DNA of 64,000 nucleotides from Moraxella sp. VT-16-12. Lineage in GTDB: Bacteria; Pseudomonadota; Gammaproteobacteria; Pseudomonadales; Moraxellaceae. A program made the translations under genes and the position numbers. This document shows positions 40,609 through 51,606 of the stretch, one piece after another (position 1 is the first letter of the stretch; each line of letters begins with the position of its first letter). The stretch spans positions 1 through 64,000 of the forward strand of contig NZ_NKHK02000007.1 in the NCBI RefSeq assembly GCF_002224245.2. The letters are read 5' to 3'. The notes under the pieces were generated by a model that ran no database searches, was not told where the DNA came from, and was given only the letters and a program-made list of their open reading frames with translations.

Positions 40609-41860
40609 ATGCCTGCATGGTGGATTTAATTCTTTCTAAATAAGTGCGAATATTCGTTACATAGTGCATACATTGCACATAACGGCTATTTTTATCAGCG
40701 TTTTGCGACAGATAAACATACATATCCGACCAACTGTGGGGATTTTTACCATCATCACTCAACTCTTTTTGGATGCGTTTGACCGCATTTGGTCCCATAT
40801 TATAGGACGCAAGCACGAACCACAAACGCTCTGTCTCTGGAACGTCCGCAAACATTTTTTCCATACTTTCTAGATATTTTGCCCCACCTTGGATGCTTTG
40901 TATGGCATCTGTACGGTCAGACACGCCCATCTCTTTGGCAGTCTCATTGGTAAGCATCATCAAACCCTGCACGCCTGTGGGTGAAATGGCATCTGGATTT
41001 AAATGCGACTCTTGATAACTAATCGCTGCCAACACTTGCCAATCATGGTCGTATTTATCAGCTTCGGATTTAAAGGTTGGCTCATACAATGGCAGTTTTT
41101 GCGTTAAAGCCTGTTTAAAATGATGTTCACTATAATCATTTTTTAATAAGTTGCGGTCATAAAAATGAGCCACTGTTTGAGTTTGTCCAAGCTGTTCTTG
41201 ACTGCACAAAAAACTTGCTGAGTGGTCAATCAGCCCCTTACTTTCACTCAAAAATGTCAAACCCACCTGCGGATTTAGCCCGCGTTCACTGAGCAGGCTT
41301 TGAGTTGTCGCATCACAAGCAATCAATTGTGTATGAAAATCACTCGCATCAGAGCCACTCACACCAAGCACCACATCTGCTTCGCCATGACTTAGGGCAT
41401 TCATCAAACTTACTTCGTCTTCATAAGTTTTGACCGTCAAAGATACACCCAAATGTTCGGCATAACGTTTGGCGACATCATAACCAAAACCATGCAACAG
41501 CTCGCCATCTGCAAACACCGTGGACTCATCATCAATGGTTGCCACCACCATTTCATTTTTTGCAATGATTTTATCCACCCCAGAAACCGCCGGTTCAGCG
41601 TTTCCTGCTAATAGTGATTTGGCAGGCAAAGCAAGCAAAGATAATGCACCAAGCTGTAATAAATGCTTCTTAATAAAACGCTTAGTAGTTGATTTTTTAG
41701 CTTTTTTATCTGTGCAATGACAAATGCGTTTGGCGTGATGATGGGTAAATACCACCGACACACAAGACAAAAACGGATTAAATATCAATGTTTGATAACA
41801 TTGTTTAGCAGATGATGGAATCGTTCCATAAGGTGTTACAGCTGTGCGAATATTATGCAT
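40607..41860 (-). CDS. MltF-like lytic transglycosylase
   Basis: 417 residues as drawn. Middle: a periplasmic solute-binding-like domain (about 90-230, VVATIDDESTVFADGE, LHGFGYDVAKRYAEHLGV). C-terminal SLT domain with DWQVLAAISYQESHLNPDAI then TGVQGLMML (catalytic Glu in SYQESH). This two-domain order is that of MltF. The N terminus is odd: the recognisable signal-like segment (LLQLGALSLLALPAKSLL) starts near residue 67, so the true start may be downstream. Confidence 0.83.
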   Translation of the reverse strand: MHNIRTAVTPYGTIPSSAKQCYQTLIFNPFLSCVSVVFTHHHAKRICHCTDKKAKKSTTKRFIKKHLLQLGALSLLALPAKSLLAGNAEPAVSGVDKIIAKNEMVVATIDDESTVFADGELLHGFGYDVAKRYAEHLGVSLTVKTYEDEVSLMNALSHGEADVVLGVSGSDASDFHTQLIACDATTQSLLSERGLNPQVGLTFLSESKGLIDHSASFLCSQEQLGQTQTVAHFYDRNLLKNDYSEHHFKQALTQKLPLYEPTFKSEADKYDHDWQVLAAISYQESHLNPDAISPTGVQGLMMLTNETAKEMGVSDRTDAIQSIQGGAKYLESMEKMFADVPETERLWFVLASYNMGPNAVKRIQKELSDDGKNPHSWSDMYVYLSQNADKNSRYVQCMHYVTNIRTYLERIKSTMQA

Positions 41861-42513
41861 GAAATTTCTCCTTTCTTAACCGTATGCCAAGCCTTTACTT
41901 GTTTTAAAAGTCATTTAAATCATAGACTTAGTAGCAAATGTTTTAGATAAATCGCTAAAATTTTACTGTGATTCAAAGATTTAACCCATCTGTTAGGATA
42001 GGTATCCTTGACAGCAAATTTTGCTTTTTAAATCAATATGGCATGATTGGCATGAAAGATACAGTCATTTTCCGTGCAAGATAAGTGCCAAAAAATAACA
42101 TTGCACTTACTCAGTACTCATATTGCATTTGCTGACGGTTTGGTCAAATGGGCAATTTTTTCGCAAAATTGATTAAATTTTAAACTAAGGCTCTCAAAAG
42201 CCGATGAACTTACTATGCGAAATTTGCCATCAATCTGCAATCACAACTTTGTACACTGAAAATAAACGGTAGTTTTTTGGCGACAAACGGTAAAAAATAG
42301 CAAAACTTCACAATGTAAGTATTTGTAGGATGGTCTTGGTAATTTGTTTCATAAATTTTTATTATTTTCAAGTATTATTTATAAACTTATTGGTCATTTT
42401 GATAAAAATTATTAAAAATCAATATCTTATAAAAAGAAATCCCTTTCTTTTTCTTATAAATGATAAAGAATATTATTTAAAAGATGAGAAATGCTCATGA
42501 TAATGCTTATTTC
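41861..42513. other. Long intergenic region without a visible gene
   Basis: 653 nt, AT-rich. No credible ORF was found. A short hairpin (GGCT/AGCC near 42191-42204) and a longer AT-rich stem near 42427-42459 are visible. It probably holds the transglycosylase promoter and the end of the NIF3 transcript. Nothing else can be supported. Confidence 0.55.
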
Positions 42514-43272
42514 TTATACAGGATTGTCAATATCCACGAACACACACTCAACGTCAAAGTGCTTAGCGACTTGTTCACCTAGGGCGATAATCCCGCCTTT
42601 TTCAGTGGCATGATGACCTGCCCCAAAATAATCCACCCCCAATTCTCGTGCCATATGTGTGGTACGCTCAGACACTTCGCCAGAGATAAAGCCATCACAA
42701 CCCATCTGATGAGCCTGCTCTATCATATCCTGGGCAGCTCCTGTGCATAGGGCAATTTTTTGGAGCATTCTGTCAGGATTATCGCCCAAATAAAGCGGTT
42801 CACGCCCCAATGTTTCACAAATTTTTTTAGCAAAATCAATGGCTTTTATAGGGGAGCAAGTTGCAATATTACCAATAGGTAGTTTCTCATCAGGATATAA
42901 CGCCCCCACAATCGTCAGCCCCAACTTATCAGCAAGCAGTGCATTGTTGCCATACACAGGGTGAGCATCCAAAGGCAAATGATAAGCAATCAGAGATATA
43001 CCGTGTTGTAATAACATGCGGATACGCTTACCTTTGATGCCCACAAGTGGCTGACTCTCACCTTTCCAAAAATAACCATGATGCACCAAAATCGCTTGGG
43101 CATTTTCTTGCACCGCCCTATCTATCAAGGCTTGACAGGCGGTTACTCCTGTGATGATTTTTGTGATGGGTGTATCCGCATCTACCTGCAATCCGTTGGG
43201 GCAGTAATCTTTAAACTCATTGGCATGTAGTAATTCATCACAAAATTGGGTGATTTGTTGAGCAGTAATCAT
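42514..43272 (-). CDS. NIF3-family protein (Nif3-like dinuclear metal centre)
   Basis: 252 residues. Family motifs: N-terminal KDYCPNGLQVDAD, AILVHHGYFWKGE (metal ligands), IAYHLPLDAHP and the C-terminal GAGHHATEKGGI. YbgI-type protein of uncertain biochemical function. Confidence 0.92.
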   Translation of the reverse strand: MITAQQITQFCDELLHANEFKDYCPNGLQVDADTPITKIITGVTACQALIDRAVQENAQAILVHHGYFWKGESQPLVGIKGKRIRMLLQHGISLIAYHLPLDAHPVYGNNALLADKLGLTIVGALYPDEKLPIGNIATCSPIKAIDFAKKICETLGREPLYLGDNPDRMLQKIALCTGAAQDMIEQAHQMGCDGFISGEVSERTTHMARELGVDYFGAGHHATEKGGIIALGEQVAKHFDVECVFVDIDNPV

Positions 43273-43554
43273 GTCATCTCCGATAAATTAGCCAAATTAA
43301 TCATAACTTTTTGGATAATTTATGTATCAAATTAAAATTTTTGGCATATAATGAATGGCTTTTTGGTGGGAAATGCAAATTTGCTTAACAAATAATCAAA
43401 CAAACACATTAAACACCATTAAATCCTTACTGATTTATAAAATGTATCGCACAATACACGCACATCTTTAACCATATTACGACAAATTGTCAAAATTAGC
43501 AATTGGTTACTGTGTTATAGTGCGATTTTAGCAAGACCAAAACAGCTTAAAAAC

Positions 43555-44883
43555 ATGAGTGAGCATTTTATCAGCACCTGCAAACAACATTTATCACTAG
43601 GGGATTATCTGGACGCCGTCAAAACGGTGGTCAATAACACCTTTGATAGCCCCATGTGGGTGCGTGCCGAAGTGCGAGCGGTCAGCAGTAAAGGTGGTCA
43701 TTACTATTTTGAGCTTGCTGAAAAAGGTGATGATGACGATATTATCGCAAGCTGTCGGGCAACCTTATGGCGGTATCGTGCAGGTCATGTATTGTCTAAA
43801 TTTAAACGTCAAACAGGCACAGACATACAAGCTGGAACAACTTTATTGTTGCAAGGTCAAGCCACTTTTCACAGTCAATATGGTTTTAGCTTTAATATCA
43901 ATGATATAGACCCAGATTTTGCGCTTGGGGCATTGGCACAGTCTTATCATGCCATGATAACACGCCTAGATGATGAAGGATTGACCAACTTAAACCGCTC
44001 CTTACCCCTGCCTTTTGACATACGCCATGTTGTTGTTATCTCTCCTGAAAATGCCGCAGGACTTGGGGATTTTCGCCGTGAAGCTGACCGTTTGGCAAAA
44101 CATCAGGTATGTCAGTTTCATTATCATCACGCCACCTTTCAAGGCAATCATGCTCCCCAAGAGATTCGCCAAGCCATCATTCATGCGATGGATGCATTTA
44201 CAGACAACCATCAACATTTGCCTGATTTGATGGTCATCATTCGTGGTGGGGGTGCGGTTGGGGATTTGGCATATCTTAATAATTATGAATTGGCATCTCT
44301 TGTGGCGGAGCAACCTGTGCCAGTGTGGGTGGGTATTGGGCATGAGCGAGATAACGTGGTTTTAGACAAGGTGGCTCATCACAGTTTTGATACACCTTCA
44401 AAAGTCATTCATGGCATTCAAAATCATTTGCGTCATATCACACAACTTGCCAAAAATGCCATCACAGATTTGCACCGTTTGAGTGAACATCGGCTAAGTC
44501 TTGCCAAAAAGGACGTGCTTTTTGAATTTCGTCAAATAAAAACAACCGCCCATCATAAAATTAGCCAAGAACGAGTTCTTTTAAACAACTTACTCACTCA
44601 TACCAAACAACACACCAAAACAAAGCTGACTCAGCACAAACATCTCATCAATGAACATCTGCACACCCATCACAGTTTAAAACCCAAACTGACCACCCTA
44701 GCCCAAGAATGTCGCCATCTCCAAAGCGTGATACTGTTAGGCGACCCAAAACACACCCTAAAAAAGGGTTATACTCTTGTTTACCATCATCAAGCTCACA
44801 TTTCGTCAGCCCAATCCCTAAATCAAGGGGATGTAGTACAACTTAATTTTTATGATGGCAAACGTCCTGCAATGATTTTGTAA
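43555..44883 (+). CDS. xseA: Exodeoxyribonuclease VII large subunit
   Basis: 442 residues. N-terminal OB domain (WVRAEVRAVSSKGGHYYFEL), then the nuclease domain with VVVISPENAAGLGDF, LPDLMVIIRGGGAVGDLAYL and GIGHERDNVVLDKVAHHSF. C-terminal helical coil. It degrades single-stranded DNA with the small subunit XseB, which is not in this window. Confidence 0.95.
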   Translation: MSEHFISTCKQHLSLGDYLDAVKTVVNNTFDSPMWVRAEVRAVSSKGGHYYFELAEKGDDDDIIASCRATLWRYRAGHVLSKFKRQTGTDIQAGTTLLLQGQATFHSQYGFSFNINDIDPDFALGALAQSYHAMITRLDDEGLTNLNRSLPLPFDIRHVVVISPENAAGLGDFRREADRLAKHQVCQFHYHHATFQGNHAPQEIRQAIIHAMDAFTDNHQHLPDLMVIIRGGGAVGDLAYLNNYELASLVAEQPVPVWVGIGHERDNVVLDKVAHHSFDTPSKVIHGIQNHLRHITQLAKNAITDLHRLSEHRLSLAKKDVLFEFRQIKTTAHHKISQERVLLNNLLTHTKQHTKTKLTQHKHLINEHLHTHHSLKPKLTTLAQECRHLQSVILLGDPKHTLKKGYTLVYHHQAHISSAQSLNQGDVVQLNFYDGKRPAMIL

Positions 44884-44947
44884 ATACCATCAAGCATCAA
44901 ACACTCATCTTAGCAAACCATCAGATGAACACCCACATCAATATTTA

Positions 44948-45583
44948 TCATGCAACATAGCCCAATTGTTGCAAAAATTTATATAATTCATCAGCAAAAT
45001 AAGCATATCCTGCTCCGTTGGCATGGATTTGGTCAGATTTTAGGCTGTCATCAGATAAAATTTTTGACCATATTTTGTCAAATAAAGGCACGCCTGTCTC
45101 ATCCGCCACTTCTTTATAAATGGGATTGTCGCTTGCCTTACCAAATAATGCACTGGCGGATAAATGCGGCTGAGCGATGAGTATCACAGCGATTTGTTTG
45201 GCTTGTAATGCTTGAATAATCTGAATTAGGTTATTTTTGGTATTTTCTGGATGAACTCGCCTTAACACATCATTACCACCAACACCAAGCAATATCAGCT
45301 TAGGATTTTGGTCAATCACACTTGTCAAACGGTCAAGAACATTTTGTGTGGTATCGCCATTGACGCCTGCATTGATGATGTGCCAGCCTGTTTTGTTTGC
45401 AAGCAGCGTTGGATAGCTTTGGGAGTTTGGCACACCATAACCAAAAGTTAAGCTATCCCCCAGTGCCGCAACTTTGGTGCCTTGTGGCAGTGGCGTAAAT
45501 TTAGGGCTGTCATCACACGCAGGCAAAGCCAATGCCAGTGGTGTTGTTAGGATAAATTGCAGAAAAACTCGGCGGGTACTCAT
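44948..45583 (-). CDS. GDSL/SGNH esterase, TesA-like lipoprotein
   Basis: 211 residues. The N terminus has an RR pair and a hydrophobic signal ending in LALALPAC, a lipobox. Catalytic blocks: GDSLTFGYG (Ser), GGNDVL, and SDQIHANGAGY (Asp-x-x-His). Multifunctional esterase/lysophospholipase family, exported. Confidence 0.92.
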   Translation of the reverse strand: MSTRRVFLQFILTTPLALALPACDDSPKFTPLPQGTKVAALGDSLTFGYGVPNSQSYPTLLANKTGWHIINAGVNGDTTQNVLDRLTSVIDQNPKLILLGVGGNDVLRRVHPENTKNNLIQIIQALQAKQIAVILIAQPHLSASALFGKASDNPIYKEVADETGVPLFDKIWSKILSDDSLKSDQIHANGAGYAYFADELYKFLQQLGYVA

Positions 45584-45677
45584 ATCATTTGTGGTATAAA
45601 ATTATTATTGTAACTTGCCTTTTTGTATTTGCCAAGAATCAGCAAAATACACAAAGATGGTTTTAAATTTTTCCATT

Positions 45678-45709
45678 AAAAAAGGCGATGATAACACCGC
45701 CCTTTTTTT
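45678..45709. terminator. Terminator after aceF
   Basis: AAAAGGCG (about 45678-45688) pairs with CGCC-CTTTTT, T-runs on both strands. Confidence 0.7.
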
Positions 45710-45725
45710 GAAGTTTGCCAAACAA

Positions 45726-47339
45726 TCACAGCAAAATCTTTCTTGGGTCTGCCAAAAGCTTAGCAACATAACGTGTAAACACCGCAGCGTCTGCTCCGTT
45801 AATCGCACGATGGTCATAAGACAGCGATAGTGGCAACATCAAACGTGGCTCAAAGGTTGAACCGTTCCAACGTGGCTGCATGGTGGATTCAGAAATCCCC
45901 AAAATCGCCACTTGTGGGTGATTGACCAATGGCGTGAAATACGTACCGCCCATGTTGCCTTGGCTAGAAATGGTGAAGGATGCACCTTGCAAGTCTTTGG
46001 CAGTCAGCTTTTTATCACGGGCTTTTTTGGCAAGCTCACCAATCTCAATGGCAAGCTGTCTGATGCCCTTGGCTTGGGCATCACGAATGACTGGCACAAC
46101 AAGCCCATCATCAGTTGCCACCGCAATCCCCATATGTACTGACTTACGCACAATCATTTGAGTGTTGTCATCAGAGACGTGGCTGTTAAATTTGGAGTGC
46201 TGAGTCAGGGCATAAGCGGTCGCTTTGACAATAAATGCCAAAATGGTCAAGCCTATGCCTTGTGCCTTAAACTCACCCTTTAACTCATTACGCAGTTTTT
46301 CGGTGTTGGTAATGTCCGCCAAATCAAACTGTGTTACTTGTGGCAAAAGCGTGTTGAGATTAAGCTGTGGGATAGACACTTTTTGTAGGCGGGTTAAATC
46401 CACCGTCTCTATCTCACCCCAAATCTCTTTGTTGGACATATCAGGCAATGGTGGCAAACTGATTGCTGAACCACCACTTGTGGCAGTGGCAGGCTTAGCG
46501 GTCGCACCACTCATCACCGACTTGACATAACCAAACAAATCTTCTTTTAAGATACGCCCATTAACCGCCGTACCTTTGACTTGGCTGATGTCCACACCCA
46601 GCTCACGAGCCAATTTACGCACCGCAGGTCCTGCATAGACATCTTTGGCACGAGCATTCACTTCGCTTTCAGCCAATTTTGCACCACTTCGAGTGGTTTT
46701 TTGGGTAGGTACAGCTGGCTCAGGCTGTGGTTTGGCGGGAGTTGGGGCTGGTGCTGTGTCAGTTACAGGAGCAGAAACACCGCCGTTATCAGCACCTTTA
46801 ATTGTGATAAAGGCTTGACCGTTTAATACAGTATCGCCAGCACCCACCAAAATTGCTTCTACCACGCCATCAGTGGGGGCAGGCACTTCCACAGATGCCT
46901 TATCAGACTCCACCAAAAGCAGCGACTGCCCTTCGCTAACTGTCTCGCCCACTTTAACCAACACTTCGGCAACTTCGGCAGACTCTACGCCCAAATCAGG
47001 CAAATTGTGGGTTTGACTGGTGGCTTGACTGCTTTGGGTAGTTTGGGCGACTACCTCTTGGGGCTTGTCTTGTGGCTGGCTAACAGGCTCTACTGCTTTG
47101 CTTTGAGCAGTATCGCCCTGCTCCACTTCAAACAAAGGCATATCAAGGCTGATATTATCACCAACATTCACAAGCACAGCAGTAATCACACCGCTCACAG
47201 GAGATGGAATCTCAACGGAAGCTTTATCAGATTCTGCTAAAATCAAGTTATCGTTTTCGCTGATGCTGTCGCCAACTTTCACCATAATCTCAGCAACTTC
47301 GGCAGACTCTACACCCAAATCGGGGGTTTTAATTTGCAT
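45726..47339 (-). CDS. aceF: Pyruvate dehydrogenase E2, dihydrolipoyl acetyltransferase
   Basis: 537 residues. Two lipoyl domains (each with ESDKASVE: residues about 37-44 and 145-152), Pro/Ala linkers, an E3-binding domain (AGPAVRKLARELGVDI) and a catalytic domain ending in YDHRAINGADAAVF (His). It transfers acetyl groups to CoA. It is 18 nt downstream of aceE. Confidence 0.97.
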   Translation of the reverse strand: MQIKTPDLGVESAEVAEIMVKVGDSISENDNLILAESDKASVEIPSPVSGVITAVLVNVGDNISLDMPLFEVEQGDTAQSKAVEPVSQPQDKPQEVVAQTTQSSQATSQTHNLPDLGVESAEVAEVLVKVGETVSEGQSLLLVESDKASVEVPAPTDGVVEAILVGAGDTVLNGQAFITIKGADNGGVSAPVTDTAPAPTPAKPQPEPAVPTQKTTRSGAKLAESEVNARAKDVYAGPAVRKLARELGVDISQVKGTAVNGRILKEDLFGYVKSVMSGATAKPATATSGGSAISLPPLPDMSNKEIWGEIETVDLTRLQKVSIPQLNLNTLLPQVTQFDLADITNTEKLRNELKGEFKAQGIGLTILAFIVKATAYALTQHSKFNSHVSDDNTQMIVRKSVHMGIAVATDDGLVVPVIRDAQAKGIRQLAIEIGELAKKARDKKLTAKDLQGASFTISSQGNMGGTYFTPLVNHPQVAILGISESTMQPRWNGSTFEPRLMLPLSLSYDHRAINGADAAVFTRYVAKLLADPRKILL

Positions 47340-47357
47340 TGTTTTCTCCTAGTTGGG

Positions 47358-50096
47358 TTACTTAATGTCGTCTTTTAGCTCAGGCACGGATTTTGGTGTT
47401 GGGCGAGCTGGGGCAGGTGCATCTGGATAGTAGTCATGATATGGCTGTGGCTGCCATGCTGGCAACTGGTCTGCGTCAATACCAAAGCTGGTGATGGCAT
47501 CTTGCACCAAACGCACATCAATCTCGCCTTCATCTGCCAATTTTTTCAAAGTGGCAACGACAATATGATAAGCGTCCACATTAAAGAAACTACGCAAATT
47601 GGCACGTGTATCAGAGCGACCAAAGCCATCGGTGCCTAGCGTGGTATAAGGGCGATTGTCAGGTAGCCAGCCACGGATTTGCTCAGCGTAGTTACGCATA
47701 TAGTCAGTAGCAGCCACCACAATACCTTTATGCGGTGCAAGCTCTTTAGTAATCCACGGCAGTTTTGGCTCATCGGTTGGGTGTAGGCGGTTGTAGTCAT
47801 CGCACGCCATGCCATCACGAGTCAGCTCATTAAAGCTGGTTACGCTCCACACGTTAGCTTTGATGTTAAACTCTTCTGCCAAAATGCGAGCTGCTTTTTG
47901 CACTTCACGCAAAATCACCCCAGAACCAAGGAGCTGCACTTGACTAGAACCATTATCTTCTAGCAAATACATGCCTCGCTTAATGCCTTCTTCTACCCCA
48001 ACTGGCATGGCAGGTTGGTCATAGTTTTCGTTCATCAGCGTGATGTAGTAGTACACACGTTCGCCATCGCCATACATACGTTTTAGACCATCGTGCATAA
48101 TCACAGCAAGCTCATAACCAAAACATGGGTCATAGCTGACACAGTTTGGTACGGTACCAAATAGGATATGGCTGTGTCCGTCTTGGTGCTGCAAACCTTC
48201 ACCGTTTAGGGTGGTACGTCCTGCGGTCGCTCCAAGCAAGAAACCTTGTGCTTGGCAATCCCCTGCTGCCCATGCCAAATCACCAATGCGTTGGAAACCA
48301 AACATGGAGTAATAAATATACATCGGAATCATTGGCAAAGCGTTGGTTGAGTAGCTGGTAGCAAGGCTAATCCATGAACTCATCGCCCCTGCTTCATTGA
48401 TGCCTTCTTCTAGCATGTGTCCGTCTTTGGCTTCTTTGTAGCCCATGAGTGCTTCGGCATCTTCTGCCACATAGTTTTGACCCACAGATGAATAAATGCC
48501 AAGCTGACGGAACATGCCTTCTAGTCCAAAGGTGCGAGCTTCATCAGGCACGATAGGCACAACGTATTTATTGAGTCCTTTGTCTTTTAATAAGGCAGAA
48601 AGCAGACGCACAAACACCATCGTGGTGGATTGTTCTTTGCCCTTAGAACCTTGTAGTACACCATTAAAAATAGACAGCTCAGGGATTTCAAGAGGGATAT
48701 GACCGCTACGGCGAGATGGCAAATGTCCGCCAAGGGCTTCACGTCTGCCCATCAAATAGCGATACTCGGGGCTGTCTTCACTTGGACGATAAAAAGGCAG
48801 TGATTTTAATTCTTCATCGCTAAATGGCAAATCAAATCTATCACGGAAATATTTTAGTCCTGCTTCATCAAGTTTTTTAAGCTGATGGGCTTTATTGACC
48901 GCTTGAATCTGGCTAGACAAACCATAACCTTTGACCGTTTTCACCAAAATCACCGTGGGCTGACCTTTAGTTTTCATGGCTTCGGCATAAGCGGCATAAA
49001 CTTTTTTGGGGTCATGACCGCCACGATTAAGATGGCGAATCTCTTCATCAGACAACTCAGACGCCATATCAGCAAGCTCTGGATATTTACCAAAAAACTC
49101 TTTACGCACAAACGCCCCATCTCGTGCCGTATATAGCTGATACTCACCATCAACCACTTCTTGCATACGATGGCGAAGCACGCCTGTTTTGTCTTTGGCA
49201 AGCAAGCTGTCCCATTTGTCGCCCCAAATGACTTTGATGACACGCCAACCCGCTCCACGAAACACCGATTCTAGCTCTTGAATGATTTTGCCGTTACCAC
49301 GCACAGGACCATCAAGACGTTGTAAGTTACAGTTAATCACCCAAATCAGGTTGTCTAGCTTTTCACGCCCTGCCATGCTGATGGCACCCAAGCTCTCTGG
49401 CTCGTCTGTCTCACCATCGCCCAAAAACGCCCAAACTTTGCGGTCTTCGTCCTTAATCAAACTGCGATTGATAAGATATTTTTGGGTGCGGGCTTGATAA
49501 ATGCTCATCAAAGGACCAAGCCCCATAGAAACGGTTGGAAACTGCCAATAATCAGGCATCAAATAAGGGTGTGGGTAGCTTGACAAACCTTTGCCATCAA
49601 CTTCACGGCGGAAATTTTTAAGCTGGTCTTCGCTCAAACGCCCTTCCATAAAGGAGCGAGCATACATACCTGGAGCACCATGACCTTGATAATAAATCAA
49701 ATCACCGCCATGATGTTCGCTTGGGGCACGCCAAAAATGGTTAAAGCCTGTCTCATATAGCGTGGCTGATGACGCAAAAGTCGCCAAATGTCCACCAAGC
49801 TCATCGTCATTTTGGTTGGCACGCATGACCATCGCCATGGCATTGTAGCGAACCATAGAACGCAGTTTACGCTCAATGTGCAAATCTCCTGGATAAGCAG
49901 GCTCATCCTCTGCAGGAATGGTATTGACATAAGCGGTATCAAGGCGGTTAAAGGGTAAGCCTTCTTGTACCGCCATGTTGTACAAGGCTTTTAATAAAAA
50001 TTGGGCACGTTCTTTGTCGGCATTTTTAATGACCGATTCAAATGCATCAAGCCACTCTTGGGTTTCTACATGGTCGGAATCGTTGTAATAGGTCAT
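47358..50096 (-). CDS. aceE: Pyruvate dehydrogenase E1, homodimeric
   Basis: 912 residues, the usual length for AceE. Thiamine diphosphate site: GDGETDEPESLGAI then NCNLQRLDGPVRGNG. It decarboxylates pyruvate and passes acetyl to E2. First gene of the aceEF operon. No lpd gene is adjacent. The 298-nt region 50097-50394 upstream is AT-rich and should hold the promoter. Confidence 0.98.
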   Translation of the reverse strand: MTYYNDSDHVETQEWLDAFESVIKNADKERAQFLLKALYNMAVQEGLPFNRLDTAYVNTIPAEDEPAYPGDLHIERKLRSMVRYNAMAMVMRANQNDDELGGHLATFASSATLYETGFNHFWRAPSEHHGGDLIYYQGHGAPGMYARSFMEGRLSEDQLKNFRREVDGKGLSSYPHPYLMPDYWQFPTVSMGLGPLMSIYQARTQKYLINRSLIKDEDRKVWAFLGDGETDEPESLGAISMAGREKLDNLIWVINCNLQRLDGPVRGNGKIIQELESVFRGAGWRVIKVIWGDKWDSLLAKDKTGVLRHRMQEVVDGEYQLYTARDGAFVRKEFFGKYPELADMASELSDEEIRHLNRGGHDPKKVYAAYAEAMKTKGQPTVILVKTVKGYGLSSQIQAVNKAHQLKKLDEAGLKYFRDRFDLPFSDEELKSLPFYRPSEDSPEYRYLMGRREALGGHLPSRRSGHIPLEIPELSIFNGVLQGSKGKEQSTTMVFVRLLSALLKDKGLNKYVVPIVPDEARTFGLEGMFRQLGIYSSVGQNYVAEDAEALMGYKEAKDGHMLEEGINEAGAMSSWISLATSYSTNALPMIPMYIYYSMFGFQRIGDLAWAAGDCQAQGFLLGATAGRTTLNGEGLQHQDGHSHILFGTVPNCVSYDPCFGYELAVIMHDGLKRMYGDGERVYYYITLMNENYDQPAMPVGVEEGIKRGMYLLEDNGSSQVQLLGSGVILREVQKAARILAEEFNIKANVWSVTSFNELTRDGMACDDYNRLHPTDEPKLPWITKELAPHKGIVVAATDYMRNYAEQIRGWLPDNRPYTTLGTDGFGRSDTRANLRSFFNVDAYHIVVATLKKLADEGEIDVRLVQDAITSFGIDADQLPAWQPQPYHDYYPDAPAPARPTPKSVPELKDDIK

Positions 50097-50394
50097 AAAG
50101 TTATCCTAAGTTGCGTCAAAAAGTTTGACATAAAATGATGATTTAAAGGTATAAATCATTTTAAATCAGAGTGTTAAGTCTTTAAATACATTTTGTGTAT
50201 TATAAGCCATCATACAAAAGTATATTTTGTTTTTATGACACACACACAATCAAAACAAAACTTAACACACCCCAAATATTCATTTTGTATTATAAAAGAG
50301 TTTGGCAAAAAACGTTATCTTTTTTTATAAATAGCCATCGCCAAAGTATTTTTAAAAAAAATGTTCGTTATCACACCAAACATATTTTGGCACA

Positions 50395-50868
50395 TCAATG
50401 ATGAATGATATTTAATGGCACATCATCACACGCCACTTGATAAATGGTGTTTGCTCCACGGAAAATATAAACCACATAATGGCTGTCTAAACGTGGGTTG
50501 GTGTTTTGGCTGACTTGTTTTACCTGTGCTAACACCATCATTTTATCTGGGCGAGCAATGACTGCGTGCAAGTCTGATTTGTCCAAATCCAACATATTAA
50601 CCCCAAAAAACTGCCAAGCGTCATTAATCGTCATCAGCTCCAATGGTTCAGGATTGTCCCAAATCGTCTTAGCCCCAACAGGTTCTTTCATCTGCATGGT
50701 GTATTTATCGCCATCTTGATTGATTTTGATTTGGGCAGGCTTGGCTTTATCAATGGTATAACACCCCGCAAACTCCCCATTTTGTTGGGCAGAAGTGGTT
50801 TGGACGGGTTTACTACAAGCACCAAGAGCAGATAGTATCACCACAAGCGGTAGGATTTTGAATGACAT
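50395..50868 (-). CDS. Small lipoprotein of unknown function
   Basis: 157 residues. Signal peptide with lipobox LSALGAC gives a mature cysteine. The mature part is beta-rich (GCYTIDKAKPAQIKINQDGD, HYVVYIFRGANT). No family recognised. Only short gaps separate it from neighbours. Confidence 0.78.
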   Translation of the reverse strand: MSFKILPLVVILSALGACSKPVQTTSAQQNGEFAGCYTIDKAKPAQIKINQDGDKYTMQMKEPVGAKTIWDNPEPLELMTINDAWQFFGVNMLDLDKSDLHAVIARPDKMMVLAQVKQVSQNTNPRLDSHYVVYIFRGANTIYQVACDDVPLNIIHH

Positions 50869-50898
50869 AAATTATCCAAAAATAGATTGAAATTTACT

Positions 50899-51426
50899 TT
50901 AATCAGGGCAACTAGATAATCTGTGATAACCCACGCTTTCACCAACATCACCCACAAAGCCTTGCTGTCGCCAAACTTCATACAGACAAATCGCCACACT
51001 GTTTGATAAATTAAGACTGCGAGAATCTGGAAGCATGGGCAATCTTAACCAGTTGTCCGACCCAATATCATCACGCACTGTGCTTGGCAATCCATCAGTT
51101 TCCGAGCCAAATACCAAAGCCACCGAGCCATTATTTGCCCCAAAATCATAGTCATAAAAAGGGCGACTAAATTTGGTGGTCATTGCCACAATGGTATGTA
51201 CGTTTTGATGTGCCAAATACTCACGACACGCCTGCCAATCTTGATGTACCTGTATGTCAGCATATTCATGATAGTCTAGCCCTGCTCTTTTGAGTTTTTT
51301 ATCATCAAGCTCAAATGCCAAAGGCTCAACCAAATGAAGCTTTGCCCCTGTATTGGCACATAAACGAATGGCGTTACCTGTATTGTTGGGGATTTTTGGG
51401 GTGTATAAAATAATGTGAATACTCAT
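50899..51426 (-). CDS. trmL: tRNA (cytidine(34)-2'-O)-methyltransferase
   Basis: 175 residues, SPOUT family. Motifs: IPNNTGNAIRLCANTGAKLH at the N terminus, LVFGSETDGLP, and a C-terminal RLPMLPDSRSLNLSNSVAIC (knot, SAM binding). It methylates the wobble base of tRNA-Leu, among them the CAA isoacceptor present in this window. Confidence 0.94.
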   Translation of the reverse strand: MSIHIILYTPKIPNNTGNAIRLCANTGAKLHLVEPLAFELDDKKLKRAGLDYHEYADIQVHQDWQACREYLAHQNVHTIVAMTTKFSRPFYDYDFGANNGSVALVFGSETDGLPSTVRDDIGSDNWLRLPMLPDSRSLNLSNSVAICLYEVWRQQGFVGDVGESVGYHRLSSCPD

Positions 51427-51606
51427 GGCAACATCATCAAAAAATGCTTATTATACACCGTTTTAATGTTGTAATATATCATTTAATCGTCGCCAACACA
51501 CAAAGCACCGCCCTTTATCAAAAAATACCTTAAAAACTTGGTGAATATTTTGTGATTTTTTAAAAATCGTTTTACAATACATCATACAATCATCAAAAAC
51601 GCTGTC

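Noticed and set aside
42427-42459. AT-rich inverted repeat near the NIF3 gene end
   Set aside because: The stem is nearly all A/T and too weak to call as a terminator with confidence.
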